NCBI GenBank assembly: GCA_947565425.1
Contig: CANOFW010000004.1
Location: 62,001-126,000 of the forward strand
Reading direction: 5' to 3'
Source of the DNA: an uncultured Lachnospiraceae bacterium
Lineage (GTDB): Bacteria > Bacillota > Clostridia > Lachnospirales > Lachnospiraceae
Length of the DNA stretch: 64,000 bases
Part shown: positions 56,547 to 64,000 of the stretch, piece by piece
Layout of the letters: each line of letters begins with the position of its first letter
Position numbering within the stretch: the stretch's first letter is position 1
Notes under the pieces: generated by a model
What the model saw: only the letters and a program-made list of their open reading frames with translations
What the model was told of the DNA's origin: nothing
Databases searched by the model: none
Position numbers and translations under genes: made by a program

Positions 56547-56879
56547 GTATCTATTTAGCCTTAATTTTTTATATTACAGCCTTATTCCATAGAATTTTCT
56601 ATACTGTTGTACGAAAATACTTATGGGAATCCTTTGTTTCCAACAGATTCCCCCTCTATACTGCCAGCGGAAAGGAAAACCTCAGACAGTGAACTGGAAG
56701 GGAATACATTTCATCCATCTTCCAGAGGCAAGGGATGCACGAAATCCATCAAATGTTTCCCTTATGGCAGAAGGAGGGGAAATCTGTAAAAATATTTATA
56801 TTACCCATAAGTATTTTTATGTTCAATCTATAAAAGTTCTATGGAATAGGGCTGTAAAAAATTAAAGCTGAATAGTAAC
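56547..56879. mobile_element. Family 3 MITE-like element
   Basis: This is about 333 bp with imperfect terminal inverted repeats of roughly 60 bases. The left end is TAGCCTTAATTTTTTATATT then ACAGCCTTATTCCATAGAA; the right end read in reverse is CAGCTTTAATTTTTTACAGCC then CTATTCCATAGAACTTTTATA. Inner ends share AAATACTTATGGG/CCCATAAGTATTT. The centre holds two short ORFs with no recognisable product. No transposase is present. It lies between gpr and rpsT. A single-end relic is at 4857-4943. The bulk of the 544-bp gap 56500-57043 is this element and the rpsT promoter. Confidence 0.75.
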
Positions 56880-56908
56880 ATTTTTTGCAAAAAAAAGCAG
56901 AATATGTA

Positions 56909-56937
56909 TTGACAGATAGAATTTTTGGTACTAAACT
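56909..56937 (+). promoter_or_regulatory. rpsT promoter
   Basis: TTGACA (56909-56914) and TAAACT (56932-56937) are 17 bases apart. It lies 30 bases after the MITE end and 107 bases before the rpsT start. Confidence 0.82.
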
Positions 56938-57043
56938 ATATGAGTATGTTTACATTAGAACGTCCGTGTCCGGCTTTAATGAAACAACAGTAGAACACAG
57001 CCATTGCTGTGGATTATATTTTTGTGTATGGGAGGTGTACGGA

Positions 57044-57307
57044 TTGGCTAACATCAAATCAGCAAAGAAGAGAATCTTAGTTACTGAGAAAAGAACAGCC
57101 CGCAACAAATCAATCAGATCTGCTGTAAAGACTTCTATTAAGAAAGTAGATGCTGCGGTTGCTGCAAAGGATAAAGAAGCTGCTCAGGCTGCATTAAAGT
57201 CTGCGACTTCTAAGATCAGCAAGGCTGCGACCAAAGGTGTGTATCATAAGAACACCGCCGGAAGAAAGATTTCCCGTCTGACCAAAGCTGTCAACAGTAT
57301 CGCTTAA
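57044..57307 (+). CDS. rpsT: 30S ribosomal protein S20
   Basis: S20 binds 16S rRNA in the small subunit. The 87-residue basic protein begins ANIKSAKKRILVTEKRTARN and ends GRKISRLTKAVNSIA, normal for the family. The start is a TTG at 57044, eight bases from GGAGG; the longer frame upstream is the untranslated leader. A TTG start is known for rpsT in other bacteria, where it allows autoregulation. Family 2 copy 2 and an intrinsic terminator follow within the same transcript. Confidence 0.98.
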   Translation: MANIKSAKKRILVTEKRTARNKSIRSAVKTSIKKVDAAVAAKDKEAAQAALKSATSKISKAATKGVYHKNTAGRKISRLTKAVNSIA

Positions 57308-57324
57308 TTTTTATATATTACAAA

Positions 57325-57478
57325 CAGTTCAGCCAGCCAGATAAATCATGTGAAATCGTGCTTGCACGAGTTTTACACGATTTATTTTGGCTGAGGGAAC
57401 GCCATTTTATGAGCAAAGTTAGCTGCGAAGCAGCGAGAAAGTGCCGTAGGCACCTTTGCGAATGGCGTGGGCTGAACT
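57325..57478 (+). repeat. Family 2 structured repeat, copy 2
   Basis: A 154-bp element with ends CAGTTCAGCC and GGGCTGAACT in the rpsT 3' untranslated region, before the terminator. Against copy 1, a stem pair changes from G-C to A-T in AGCC-x-GATAAATC, and the inner stem GCGCT/AGCGC becomes GTGCC/GGCAC. The loops change freely (GCTGC-gaa-GCAGC). It begins 17 bases after the rpsT stop. Confidence 0.87.
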
Positions 57479-57493
57479 ATAATTACAAAAAAA

Positions 57494-57527
57494 GGAAGCC
57501 AATACCGTCATGTTGGCTTCCTTTTTT
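57494..57527 (+). terminator. Intrinsic terminator of rpsT
   Basis: GGAAGCCAA pairs with TTGGCTTCC around a loop of about 10 bases and is followed by TTTTTT. Confidence 0.93.
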
Positions 57528-57669
57528 ATCTTATTAGGAAAGACCTTGTCACACTAACGTGTGAGTGGCCTTTCCTATAAGATAAAAATAATATGCGCAC
57601 TCGCACAAGAGGTATATATTGCTTCGCAAATGTGCTCGGCGCGCCAAAGTGGGCTTGCCCACTTTGTTC
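57523..57669 (+). repeat. Family 1 terminator-linked structured repeat, copy E
   Basis: This copy is on the opposite strand from the others but again directly follows a terminator in its own transcription direction. It ends AAGTGGGCTTGCCCACTTTGTTC. It lacks the variable hairpin, and its core hairpin is TTGC-ttc-GCAA in place of GTCGC/GCGAC. It fills the gap between rpsT and the convergent gene at 57695. Confidence 0.88.
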
Positions 57670-57694
57670 TAACACTCAAACATGCCTGAATCCT

Positions 57695-58165
57695 TCACGT
57701 CAATGGATGTTCCGCAATATACTGTTCCATGATTGCCGCTGCCATCCGCACCAGTTTGGGACAGGGACGTTTCTTATAATACCCTTCTGTGCGCTTCTCC
57801 GGCGTTGGCTCCTGCCGTTTCTCGGTCAGTCCTAACAAGTCCCGGCAGACAATTGAGCCATTCTCCTCTTCATAGGCTTTGGCTAGCTCCTGCACACGCT
57901 GATAATGCTCTGCCTTTTCCTGCTGTGCTCCCGGGGTATCATAGCCATAGAGAAGCCCTGCCGCCATAAACATCCCGCTGACAGCGCCACAAACTTCCCG
58001 CAAACGTCCCATACCGCCGCCAAAAGAAGAGCTTAGACGCGCCGCAGCTTTTTCATCCATTCCGTATAAATCCCGAAATGCAAGAAACACTGCTTGCGAA
58101 CAGTTATAGCCTTTGCGGAAATTTTCTTCCGCAAGCGCCCCATATTTACTATTTTCTATGTCCAT
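57695..58165 (-). CDS. C_GCAxxG_C_C family protein
   Basis: The 156-residue protein matches the C_GCAxxG_C_C family, named for its cysteines. The visible ones are in KGYNCSQAV, the central REVCGAVSG, VCRDLLG and RPCPKLV near the C-terminus. The pattern suggests a redox or metal centre; the function is unknown, with some homologues near electron-transfer genes. The ATG at 58165 has AAGGAGG upstream; the longer frame to 58204 has none. It follows nadC by 62 bases and may be the last gene of the parE-parC-nadB-nadC run. Confidence 0.85.
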   Translation of the reverse strand: MDIENSKYGALAEENFRKGYNCSQAVFLAFRDLYGMDEKAAARLSSSFGGGMGRLREVCGAVSGMFMAAGLLYGYDTPGAQQEKAEHYQRVQELAKAYEEENGSIVCRDLLGLTEKRQEPTPEKRTEGYYKKRPCPKLVRMAAAIMEQYIAEHPLT

Positions 58166-58227
58166 ATGTATTTCCTCCTTAATAGGTATCGGCACGCGGC
58201 GCATAGCGCCACCTGCCAGTTCGTTAC

Positions 58228-59085
58228 TCAGTTCAAAGCATGTAGATTCTTCAGGGAAATATCCATAATCGGCGCAGAGTGTGTGAGCGCACCGCTAGAA
58301 ATATAATCAACCCCCAGAGAAATATAACGCTCAATATTCTCCTTCGTCACATTCCCAGAACATTCAATCTCTGCCCTATTCGCTATCACATCAATGGCTT
58401 TTTGCATTTCTTCCACGCTCATGTTATCCAGCATGATAATGTCAGCGCCTGCCTCCACAGCTTCCTGTACCATTTCTACGGTCTCACACTCAATCTCAAT
58501 CTTACGCACAAATGGGGCGTACTCTTTCGCCATCTCCACGGCCTCTTTCACGCCTCCGGCCGCCCCGATATGATTATCCTTGAGTAGCACGCCGTCGGAA
58601 AGATTGTAACGATGGTTGTAACCGCCGCCCGTTTTCACGGCATATTTCTCAAAAATACGGTTGTTGGGCGTAGTCTTCCTGGTGTCCAAAAGCTTGGTCT
58701 TACTGCCCTCTAAGAGCTTAGCAATCGAATTCGTATAAGTGGCAATTCCACTCATACGCTGCAAATAATTGAGCGCGGTACGCTCACCGGAAAGAATCGC
58801 GCGGATATCACCAGTGATTGTGCCGATAATCTCACCGTTTTTCACCGTTTGCCCATCCTCATAGGAGAACTTCACCTCAATGTCCTCATCTAAAAGCTCA
58901 AACACTCTGCGAAACACAAAAAGCCCGGCAAGTACACCGTCCTGCTTACAAATAAGCTGCGCTTCCCCTTTCTGTGCCTTACGCATCACTGCGTTGGTGC
59001 TCACATCCTCGCTGGAAATGTCTTCCCTGAGCGCACCCAGAATCAATTCATCCACATTTAACGTCATGGTTATGTTGTTGTTCAT
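58228..59085 (-). CDS. nadC: Nicotinate-nucleotide pyrophosphorylase (carboxylating)
   Basis: NadC converts quinolinate and PRPP to nicotinate mononucleotide with CO2 release, in NAD biosynthesis. The 285-residue protein has LREDISSEDVST, the ERTALNYLQRMSGIAT substrate block, LDTRKTTPNNR, GGGYNHRYNLSDGVLLKDNH and IEIECET, all standard. The ATG at 59085 overlaps the nadB 3' end by 38 bases. nadA, which makes quinolinate with NadB, is not in this operon. Confidence 0.97.
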   Translation of the reverse strand: MNNNITMTLNVDELILGALREDISSEDVSTNAVMRKAQKGEAQLICKQDGVLAGLFVFRRVFELLDEDIEVKFSYEDGQTVKNGEIIGTITGDIRAILSGERTALNYLQRMSGIATYTNSIAKLLEGSKTKLLDTRKTTPNNRIFEKYAVKTGGGYNHRYNLSDGVLLKDNHIGAAGGVKEAVEMAKEYAPFVRKIEIECETVEMVQEAVEAGADIIMLDNMSVEEMQKAIDVIANRAEIECSGNVTKENIERYISLGVDYISSGALTHSAPIMDISLKNLHALN

Positions 59086-60367
59086 ACGCTTTCTTCATCC
59101 TTTCTATTTCTTGCAGCACTAACTTCCTGTTTTCCTGCTGCATTTTCTTCCTGTCCGTATACTTTTGCGGTTCAAACTCTACCTCGGCTTCCACTTGATG
59201 CTTGTTGTTGCCTGCTGCAATATCCAATGCGGCCCTCCTTGCAAATACCAGGCTCTCCAACAGCGAATTGCTGGCTAAGCGGTTGGCCCCATGCACACCG
59301 TTGCAGCTCGTCTCACCTACTGCATAAAGACGCTCCATGGAAGTCCTGCTTTCCAAATCGACACGGATTCCTCCCATGAAATAATGCTGCCCCGGCACCA
59401 CCGGAATGCATTCCTTTGTCACATCATAGCCCTCTTCCAGACAACGCTTATAAATATTGGGAAAATGCCCTAGAATATCTTCCTTGGCAATGTTCTCCAT
59501 CGACAGCCACACATACGGTTTTCCATCCTTCTTCATCTGCTCTTCGATGGCGTGGGTCACTACATCCCGCGGTAAAAGTTCATCCACAAAACGCTCCATC
59601 CTGGCATTGTAAAGTACCGCCCCTTCTCCGCGCACTGATTCCGAAATCAAAAAGCTCCTGCCCGGTTTCTTAGAATACAAAGTCGTTGGATGAATCTGCA
59701 CAAAATTCACATCCCGCAAGGCTATGTTATGGCGCAGCGCAATGGCAATCCCATCTCCCGTCAAATGAGAAAAATTCGTGGAATGCCGGTAAAGGCCGCC
59801 AATGCCGCCGCAGGCAAATATCGTGTCCTTTGCCCGCAAAGCACACACATTTCCCTGGCTGTCCACGACTACAACGCCACAGCAGACATTCTCTTTGCAC
59901 AAAATATCGATCATCTCCGTGTGCTCATAAATCGTGATATTACTGCGCTGCTTTGCCTGCGCCAGCAACTTACCGGTAATCTCCTTACCCGTGATATCCT
60001 CGTGAAACAAAATCCGCGGACGCGAATGTCCGCCTTCCCTGGTAAAAGCCAGCTTTCCGTTCTGGCGCTCAAACTCCACGCCATAATTGATTAATAGCTC
60101 AATAATCTGCTGAGAGCTGCGTATCATCACTTCCACTGATTGCGGGCTGTTCCTGTAATGTCCCGCCTTCATGGTATCCTCATAGTAAGGTTCATAGTCT
60201 TCCTCAGAACGCAGCATACAAATTCCCCCCTGTGCCAGAAAAGAATCACTGTTCTTCGCCTCGTCCTTGGTAATCACAGTCACCTTGGTACTTTCTGGAA
60301 GCTGCAATGCACTAAACAACCCGGCGGCTCCGCTACCTACAATTACAACATCTGTCTCTCTGTCCAT
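59048..60367 (-). CDS. nadB: L-aspartate oxidase
   Basis: NadB oxidises L-aspartate to iminoaspartate, which NadA turns into quinolinate. The 439-residue flavoprotein has DVVIVGSGAAGLFSAL at the start, NSDSFLAQGGI, the FAD/active-site block TREGGHSRPRILFHEDITGKEI cut short here as GGHSRPRI, and the C-terminal GETSCNGVHGANRLASNSL. It is shorter than the E. coli enzyme by about 100 residues at the C-terminus, which is common in Clostridia. The start lies 12 bases from parC, with AGGAGG. Confidence 0.95.
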   Translation of the reverse strand: MDRETDVVIVGSGAAGLFSALQLPESTKVTVITKDEAKNSDSFLAQGGICMLRSEEDYEPYYEDTMKAGHYRNSPQSVEVMIRSSQQIIELLINYGVEFERQNGKLAFTREGGHSRPRILFHEDITGKEITGKLLAQAKQRSNITIYEHTEMIDILCKENVCCGVVVVDSQGNVCALRAKDTIFACGGIGGLYRHSTNFSHLTGDGIAIALRHNIALRDVNFVQIHPTTLYSKKPGRSFLISESVRGEGAVLYNARMERFVDELLPRDVVTHAIEEQMKKDGKPYVWLSMENIAKEDILGHFPNIYKRCLEEGYDVTKECIPVVPGQHYFMGGIRVDLESRTSMERLYAVGETSCNGVHGANRLASNSLLESLVFARRAALDIAAGNNKHQVEAEVEFEPQKYTDRKKMQQENRKLVLQEIERMKKAYEQQHNHDVKCG

Positions 60368-60379
60368 GATGCCTCCTAA

Positions 60380-62620
60380 TCATCTCTTCACGCCTTTTCC
60401 GTCACGGCAAGCAATGCGCAGCCTGTGCAACATAATCTGCTTGTCCTTTTCCTCAATCACCCGCTCCTCATCACCCAGAAGGTATGCCGCTTTGAGACTG
60501 TCTTTCTCATCTATTTTCATTCCCCGAACGCCAATGGCTCCCTTCTTTTTCTGAGGAACGCTTGACGCCAGAAAACGCAAAAACATTCCTTTTTCTGTCT
60601 GTAGGACAATACTCTCCTCCTCTGTCTCCACCAGCGGCTCAACCAGAAAAAGACTTTCACCTGCATTGAGCTTAGTCGCTGCCGTCGTCCGTTTCGACAC
60701 ATCAAACTCCGCGCCGTCCACCTGTTTCAACATGCCGGAGCTACTGACAAACAAAAGCTTTCTGCCCAGAAGTCCACCCAAACTATTAATATAAACAATT
60801 GTCTCCTCACTGCTGTTATAGTTACTAATATTATCAAGTGGTGTTCCCTTATCGCGGAATTTGCCATACGGAAGGTCCAATATCTTCACCGTGTGGAGAT
60901 GTCCTTTATTGGTAAATATACAAAGCTTATCCGTATTCATGCAGTGGATCACATACTTATTCTCCCCGTCTGCCGCCTCCTGATTGCGCTCATAGGTGGA
61001 GACGTCTACCGTTCTGGTATAACCGAAACGGTCTATCAACAGAACCACCGGCATTTCTTCGATTTTCTTCTCCTCATAAACGGCTTCCTTGGCATTCTCA
61101 ATTTTCGTCTTTCTCGCCGTTCCGTATTCCTTCTGAAAACGCGTCAACTCCTTCACAATCACTTTTGCCATCGCGCTGCGGCTGCCGAGGATTTCTTCAT
61201 ACTTAGCAATATTGGCTAGCGTCGCCTCATGCTCTTTCATCAATGCCTCAATTTCCAAACCGATCAGCTTGTAGAGGCGCATTTCCAGAATTGCCGTAGC
61301 CTGCCGCTCCGTGAAGCAAAGATTCTTGGCGTCCGCCTCCGAGCCTTTGTAGCGGAACTTAATCTTCTCCGTATTGCCGTTCATCAGACAATCCTTAGCG
61401 TCCTTAATATTCTTAGAACCACGCAAGATTTCAATAATCAGGTCAATCACGTCGCACGCCTGGATTAAGCCCTCCTGGACTTCCTTTTTGTCCAGCTCTT
61501 TTGCCAAAAGCGTCTGATACTTCCTGGTGGCAAGCTCATACTGGAAATTCACATGATGACGAATAATCGGCACCAGCCCCAAGGTCTCCGGCCTTCCATC
61601 CGTCACCGCCAACATATTAACGCCAAACGTGTCCTCCAAACGTGTCTTCTTATAAAGCATGTTGCAGAGGTTCTCCACGTCCGTACCTTTTTTCAAATCA
61701 AGCACAATGCGAATGCCCTCTTTGGAAGACTGATTGGAAATATCCACAATATCAGTCGTCTTCTTTGTCTCCACCAGATTGTAGACATCCATAAGAAATT
61801 TTCCGATGTTTGCGCCCACCATCGTATAAGGAATTTCCGTAATTACCAGACGCTGCCTGCCTCCTTTGGCCTGTTCCACTTCGACCTTGCCGCGCAGTTT
61901 GATTTTGCCCGTTCCACTCTCATAAATTTGTAGCAGATCATCCTGATTGACAACGATTCCTCCGGTGGGAAAATCCGGTCCCTTGATATGTTCCATCATC
62001 TGGGCCGTTGTAATATCGGGATTTTTCATATAAGCTTTGACGCCCTCAAGCACTTCAGAAAAATTATGGGGCGGAATGCTCGTCGCCATACCGACGGCAA
62101 TTCCCTCGGCGCCATTTATTAACAAATTGGGGACTCGCACCGGCAATACAGACGGTTCTTTCTCCGTCTCGTCAAAGTTGGGCACAAAATCTACCACATC
62201 TTTATCCAAATCCGCAAGGTATGCTTCTTGCGTTACCTTTTCAAGACGCGCCTCCGTATAACGCATCGCCGCCGCGCCGTCACCCTCAATGGAGCCAAAA
62301 TTCCCATGCCCATCCACGAGCGGAAGGCCCTTCTTAAAATCCTGTGCCATAACCACCAACGCTTCATAAATGGAACTGTCTCCATGAGGATGATATTTAC
62401 CCATAGTATCGCCGACAATTCTCGCACATTTTCGATATGGCCTGTCGTAGCGTATTCCCAGCTCATGCATGTCATAAAGCGTCCTGCGCTGCACCGGCTT
62501 TAAGCCGTCCCGGACATCCGGCAGCGCCCGCGCCACGATTACGCTCATGGCATAATCTATATAAGACTTCTGCATCAGCTCCGAATATTCCGTACGAATA
62601 ATCTGTTCATTCTGCTCCAT
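60380..62620 (-). CDS. parC: DNA topoisomerase IV subunit A
   Basis: ParC is the breakage-reunion subunit of the type IIA enzyme that unlinks daughter chromosomes. The 746-residue protein has YIDYAMSVIVARALPDVRDGLKPVQRR and the quinolone region GKYHPHGDSSIYEALV (Ser and Glu at the two usual resistance positions, the sensitive-type residues). The catalytic tyrosine is in AAMRYTEARL. The C-terminal beta-propeller is short and lacks a clear GyrA box (QRRGGKG), which favours ParC over GyrA. It follows parE by 13 bases. Confidence 0.9.
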   Translation of the reverse strand: MEQNEQIIRTEYSELMQKSYIDYAMSVIVARALPDVRDGLKPVQRRTLYDMHELGIRYDRPYRKCARIVGDTMGKYHPHGDSSIYEALVVMAQDFKKGLPLVDGHGNFGSIEGDGAAAMRYTEARLEKVTQEAYLADLDKDVVDFVPNFDETEKEPSVLPVRVPNLLINGAEGIAVGMATSIPPHNFSEVLEGVKAYMKNPDITTAQMMEHIKGPDFPTGGIVVNQDDLLQIYESGTGKIKLRGKVEVEQAKGGRQRLVITEIPYTMVGANIGKFLMDVYNLVETKKTTDIVDISNQSSKEGIRIVLDLKKGTDVENLCNMLYKKTRLEDTFGVNMLAVTDGRPETLGLVPIIRHHVNFQYELATRKYQTLLAKELDKKEVQEGLIQACDVIDLIIEILRGSKNIKDAKDCLMNGNTEKIKFRYKGSEADAKNLCFTERQATAILEMRLYKLIGLEIEALMKEHEATLANIAKYEEILGSRSAMAKVIVKELTRFQKEYGTARKTKIENAKEAVYEEKKIEEMPVVLLIDRFGYTRTVDVSTYERNQEAADGENKYVIHCMNTDKLCIFTNKGHLHTVKILDLPYGKFRDKGTPLDNISNYNSSEETIVYINSLGGLLGRKLLFVSSSGMLKQVDGAEFDVSKRTTAATKLNAGESLFLVEPLVETEEESIVLQTEKGMFLRFLASSVPQKKKGAIGVRGMKIDEKDSLKAAYLLGDEERVIEEKDKQIMLHRLRIACRDGKGVKR

Positions 62621-62633
62621 GATTTATTCCTTT

Positions 62634-64000
62634 CTATATATCCAGCTCTGCATCATGTGCATGCTCATGGATAAACTCTCTGCGCGGAAGCACTTCTGTT
62701 CCCATCAGCATTTCCGTCACTTCAGACGCCATTCTAGCATCCTCAATCTCCACCTTTTTGAGCATCCGTGTCTGGGGATTTAATGTAGTCTCCCAGAGCT
62801 GTTCTGCATCCATTTCTCCCAGTCCCTTATAGCGCTGCAAGGTAAAGGAACCTTTATGGCGTTTGCGATATTTCTTCAAAGCAATGTCGTCATACAGGTA
62901 TTCTTCCTCGCCCCTACTGGGAATTGCCTTATATAAAGGAGGCATCGCAATATAGACATGCCCCTCAAAAATCAGTTCCGGCATGAAACGGTAAAACAAG
63001 GTCAGCAGCAAGGTAGAAATATGCGCGCCGTCCACATCCGCGTCCGCCATAACAATAATCTTGTCATATCTTAGCTTTGTAATATCGAAATCATTGCCAT
63101 AACCCTCGGAAAATCCACAGCCAAAGGCATTAATCATTGTTTTAATCTCTGCATTGGCAAGCACCTTGTCAATGCTCGCCTTCTCAACATTGAGAATCTT
63201 ACCGCGGATTGGCAAAATAGCCTGATAATTGCGGTCCCTTGCTGTTTTCGCCGAACCGCCCGCAGAATCTCCCTCCACAATAAAAATCTCGCAAAGAGAT
63301 GCATCCCGGCTCTCACAGTTGGCAAGCTTGCCGTTGGAATCAAAGGAAAACTTCTGCTTCGTCAAAAGGTTTGTCTTCGCCTTTTCCTCCGTCTTGCGAA
63401 TCTTTGCCGCCTTTTCCGCACAGGAAATCACTTTCTTGAGATTTTCTAAATTTTTATCAAAATATAGTTGAATTTCTTCCCCGGTAACCTTGCTGGTAAT
63501 GCGCGCCGCATCCTGGTTGTCAAGCTTCGTCTTCGTCTGTCCCTCAAACCGAGGCGCCGGATGCTTAATGGAAATTACGGCTGTCAACCCATTGCGCACA
63601 TCCGTACCGGTAAAATTGGCGTCTTTTTCTTTTAAAATACCAAGTTCTCTGGCATAATTATTGATTACCGTCGTAAATACAGTCTTAAATCCGGTCAGAT
63701 GCGTGCCGCCTTCGGCGTTATAAATATTGTTACAAAAGCCCAGCACATTTTCACGGAACTCATTGATATACTGAAACGCCGCCTCGACCATGATTCCTTC
63801 GCCCTCTCCCTTAAAATATACGACGTCATGTACCGCCTCGACTTTGCGGTTCAAATCCTTGACAAAGCCAATGATCCCCTCCTCCTCATGAAATTCAATT
63901 TTCTCTGAGACATCCCCGCGCTTATCTTCATAGACAATCGTAAGCCTGGGATTTAAGTATGCCGTCTCATGGAGACGGCTCTTGACATCATCCTCCTTAA
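62634..64000 (-). CDS. parE: DNA topoisomerase IV subunit B (5' end beyond window)
   Basis: ParE is the ATPase subunit of topoisomerase IV. The visible 455 codons cover the transducer and TOPRIM domains. The frame stays open to the right edge: the reading continues upstream through KEDDVKSRLHETAYLNPRLT, so an internal TTG at 63854 is not the start. TOPRIM motifs are IFIVEGDSAGGSAK and VMADADVDGAHI, followed by QRYKGLGEMDAEQLWETT and the normal C-terminus. The GHKL ATPase domain is outside the window. The assignment as ParE rather than GyrB follows the neighbouring parC. Confidence 0.92.
   Translation of the reverse strand, partial: KEDDVKSRLHETAYLNPRLTIVYEDKRGDVSEKIEFHEEEGIIGFVKDLNRKVEAVHDVVYFKGEGEGIMVEAAFQYINEFRENVLGFCNNIYNAEGGTHLTGFKTVFTTVINNYARELGILKEKDANFTGTDVRNGLTAVISIKHPAPRFEGQTKTKLDNQDAARITSKVTGEEIQLYFDKNLENLKKVISCAEKAAKIRKTEEKAKTNLLTKQKFSFDSNGKLANCESRDASLCEIFIVEGDSAGGSAKTARDRNYQAILPIRGKILNVEKASIDKVLANAEIKTMINAFGCGFSEGYGNDFDITKLRYDKIIVMADADVDGAHISTLLLTLFYRFMPELIFEGHVYIAMPPLYKAIPSRGEEEYLYDDIALKKYRKRHKGSFTLQRYKGLGEMDAEQLWETTLNPQTRMLKKVEIEDARMASEVTEMLMGTEVLPRREFIHEHAHDAELDI

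Noticed and set aside
56607..56865. Two short ORFs inside the Family 3 element
   Set aside because: They overlap in different frames, lack ribosome sites and have no known motif; the element is best seen as non-coding.
63854..63854. TTG at 63854 as the parE start
   Set aside because: The same frame continues upstream to the window edge with typical ParE/GyrB sequence, so the true start is outside.

Overview
The window looks like a chromosomal segment of a low-to-mid GC, spore-lineage Clostridia, most likely a Lachnospiraceae-type gut bacterium. The evidence is AddAB recombination helicase, a Gram-positive division and cell wall (dcw) cluster linked to spoIIGA/sigE, gpr-spoIIP, a Spo0E-like peptide, a CIRCE-controlled groESL, a threonyl T-box, DUF1540 and C_GCAxxG_C_C proteins, and two chemoreceptors. 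Almost every gene is on the minus strand. No tRNA, rRNA, CRISPR array, prophage or complete insertion sequence was seen.

Layout from left to right: (1) 1-1754, a BlaI/BlaR1-type regulator pair, with BlaR1 cut by the window edge and carrying 27-residue tandem repeats. (2) 2059-12709, a run from addB through addA, maf, a small acidic protein and an FAD oxidoreductase to a PrsA-like lipoprotein. (3) 12991-18744, a small unknown protein, ackA, yccF and a large secreted Ig-like protein. (4) 18881-22645, a sporulation sigma region: spoIIGA and sigE are intact, but sigG is broken. Its 3' two thirds lie inverted 1.7 kb away behind a beta-CASP nuclease gene, and sigma region 2 is missing. (5) 22836-36782, a chemoreceptor, then ftsZ, ftsQ, ftsW, murD, mraY, spoVD-like, a second class B PBP, ftsL, rsmH and mraZ with a MraZ operator. 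(6) 37110-43525, a Spo0E-like peptide, a phospholipase-C-like protein, DUF1540, thrS with its T-box, a SEC-C protein and a second chemoreceptor. (7) 44507-50722, a five-gene operon that resembles dlt but differs from it: an amino-acid adenylation domain fused to a formyltransferase, a carrier protein, an MBOAT acyltransferase, a membrane-anchored SGNH protein and a PP-loop ATPase. (8) 50906-57307, groEL/groES, a CorA transporter, spoIIP, gpr and rpsT. (9) 57695-64000, a C_GCAxxG_C_C protein, nadC, nadB, parC and the 3' part of parE.

The best candidate for an undescribed system is the operon in (7). I infer that it activates an amino acid on a carrier protein, N-formylates it, and passes it through an MBOAT/SGNH pair to an extracellular polymer. 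The second is a set of intergenic repeat families with conserved RNA-like structure. Family 1 copies all sit directly behind an intrinsic terminator in the same orientation, including one between the thrS T-box terminator and thrS itself. Family 2 has two copies with compensatory base changes. Family 3 looks like a MITE. The third is the rearranged sigG next to intact sigE, gpr and spoIIP.

All assignments come from reading the sequence and recalling family motifs. No database search or folding program was run.
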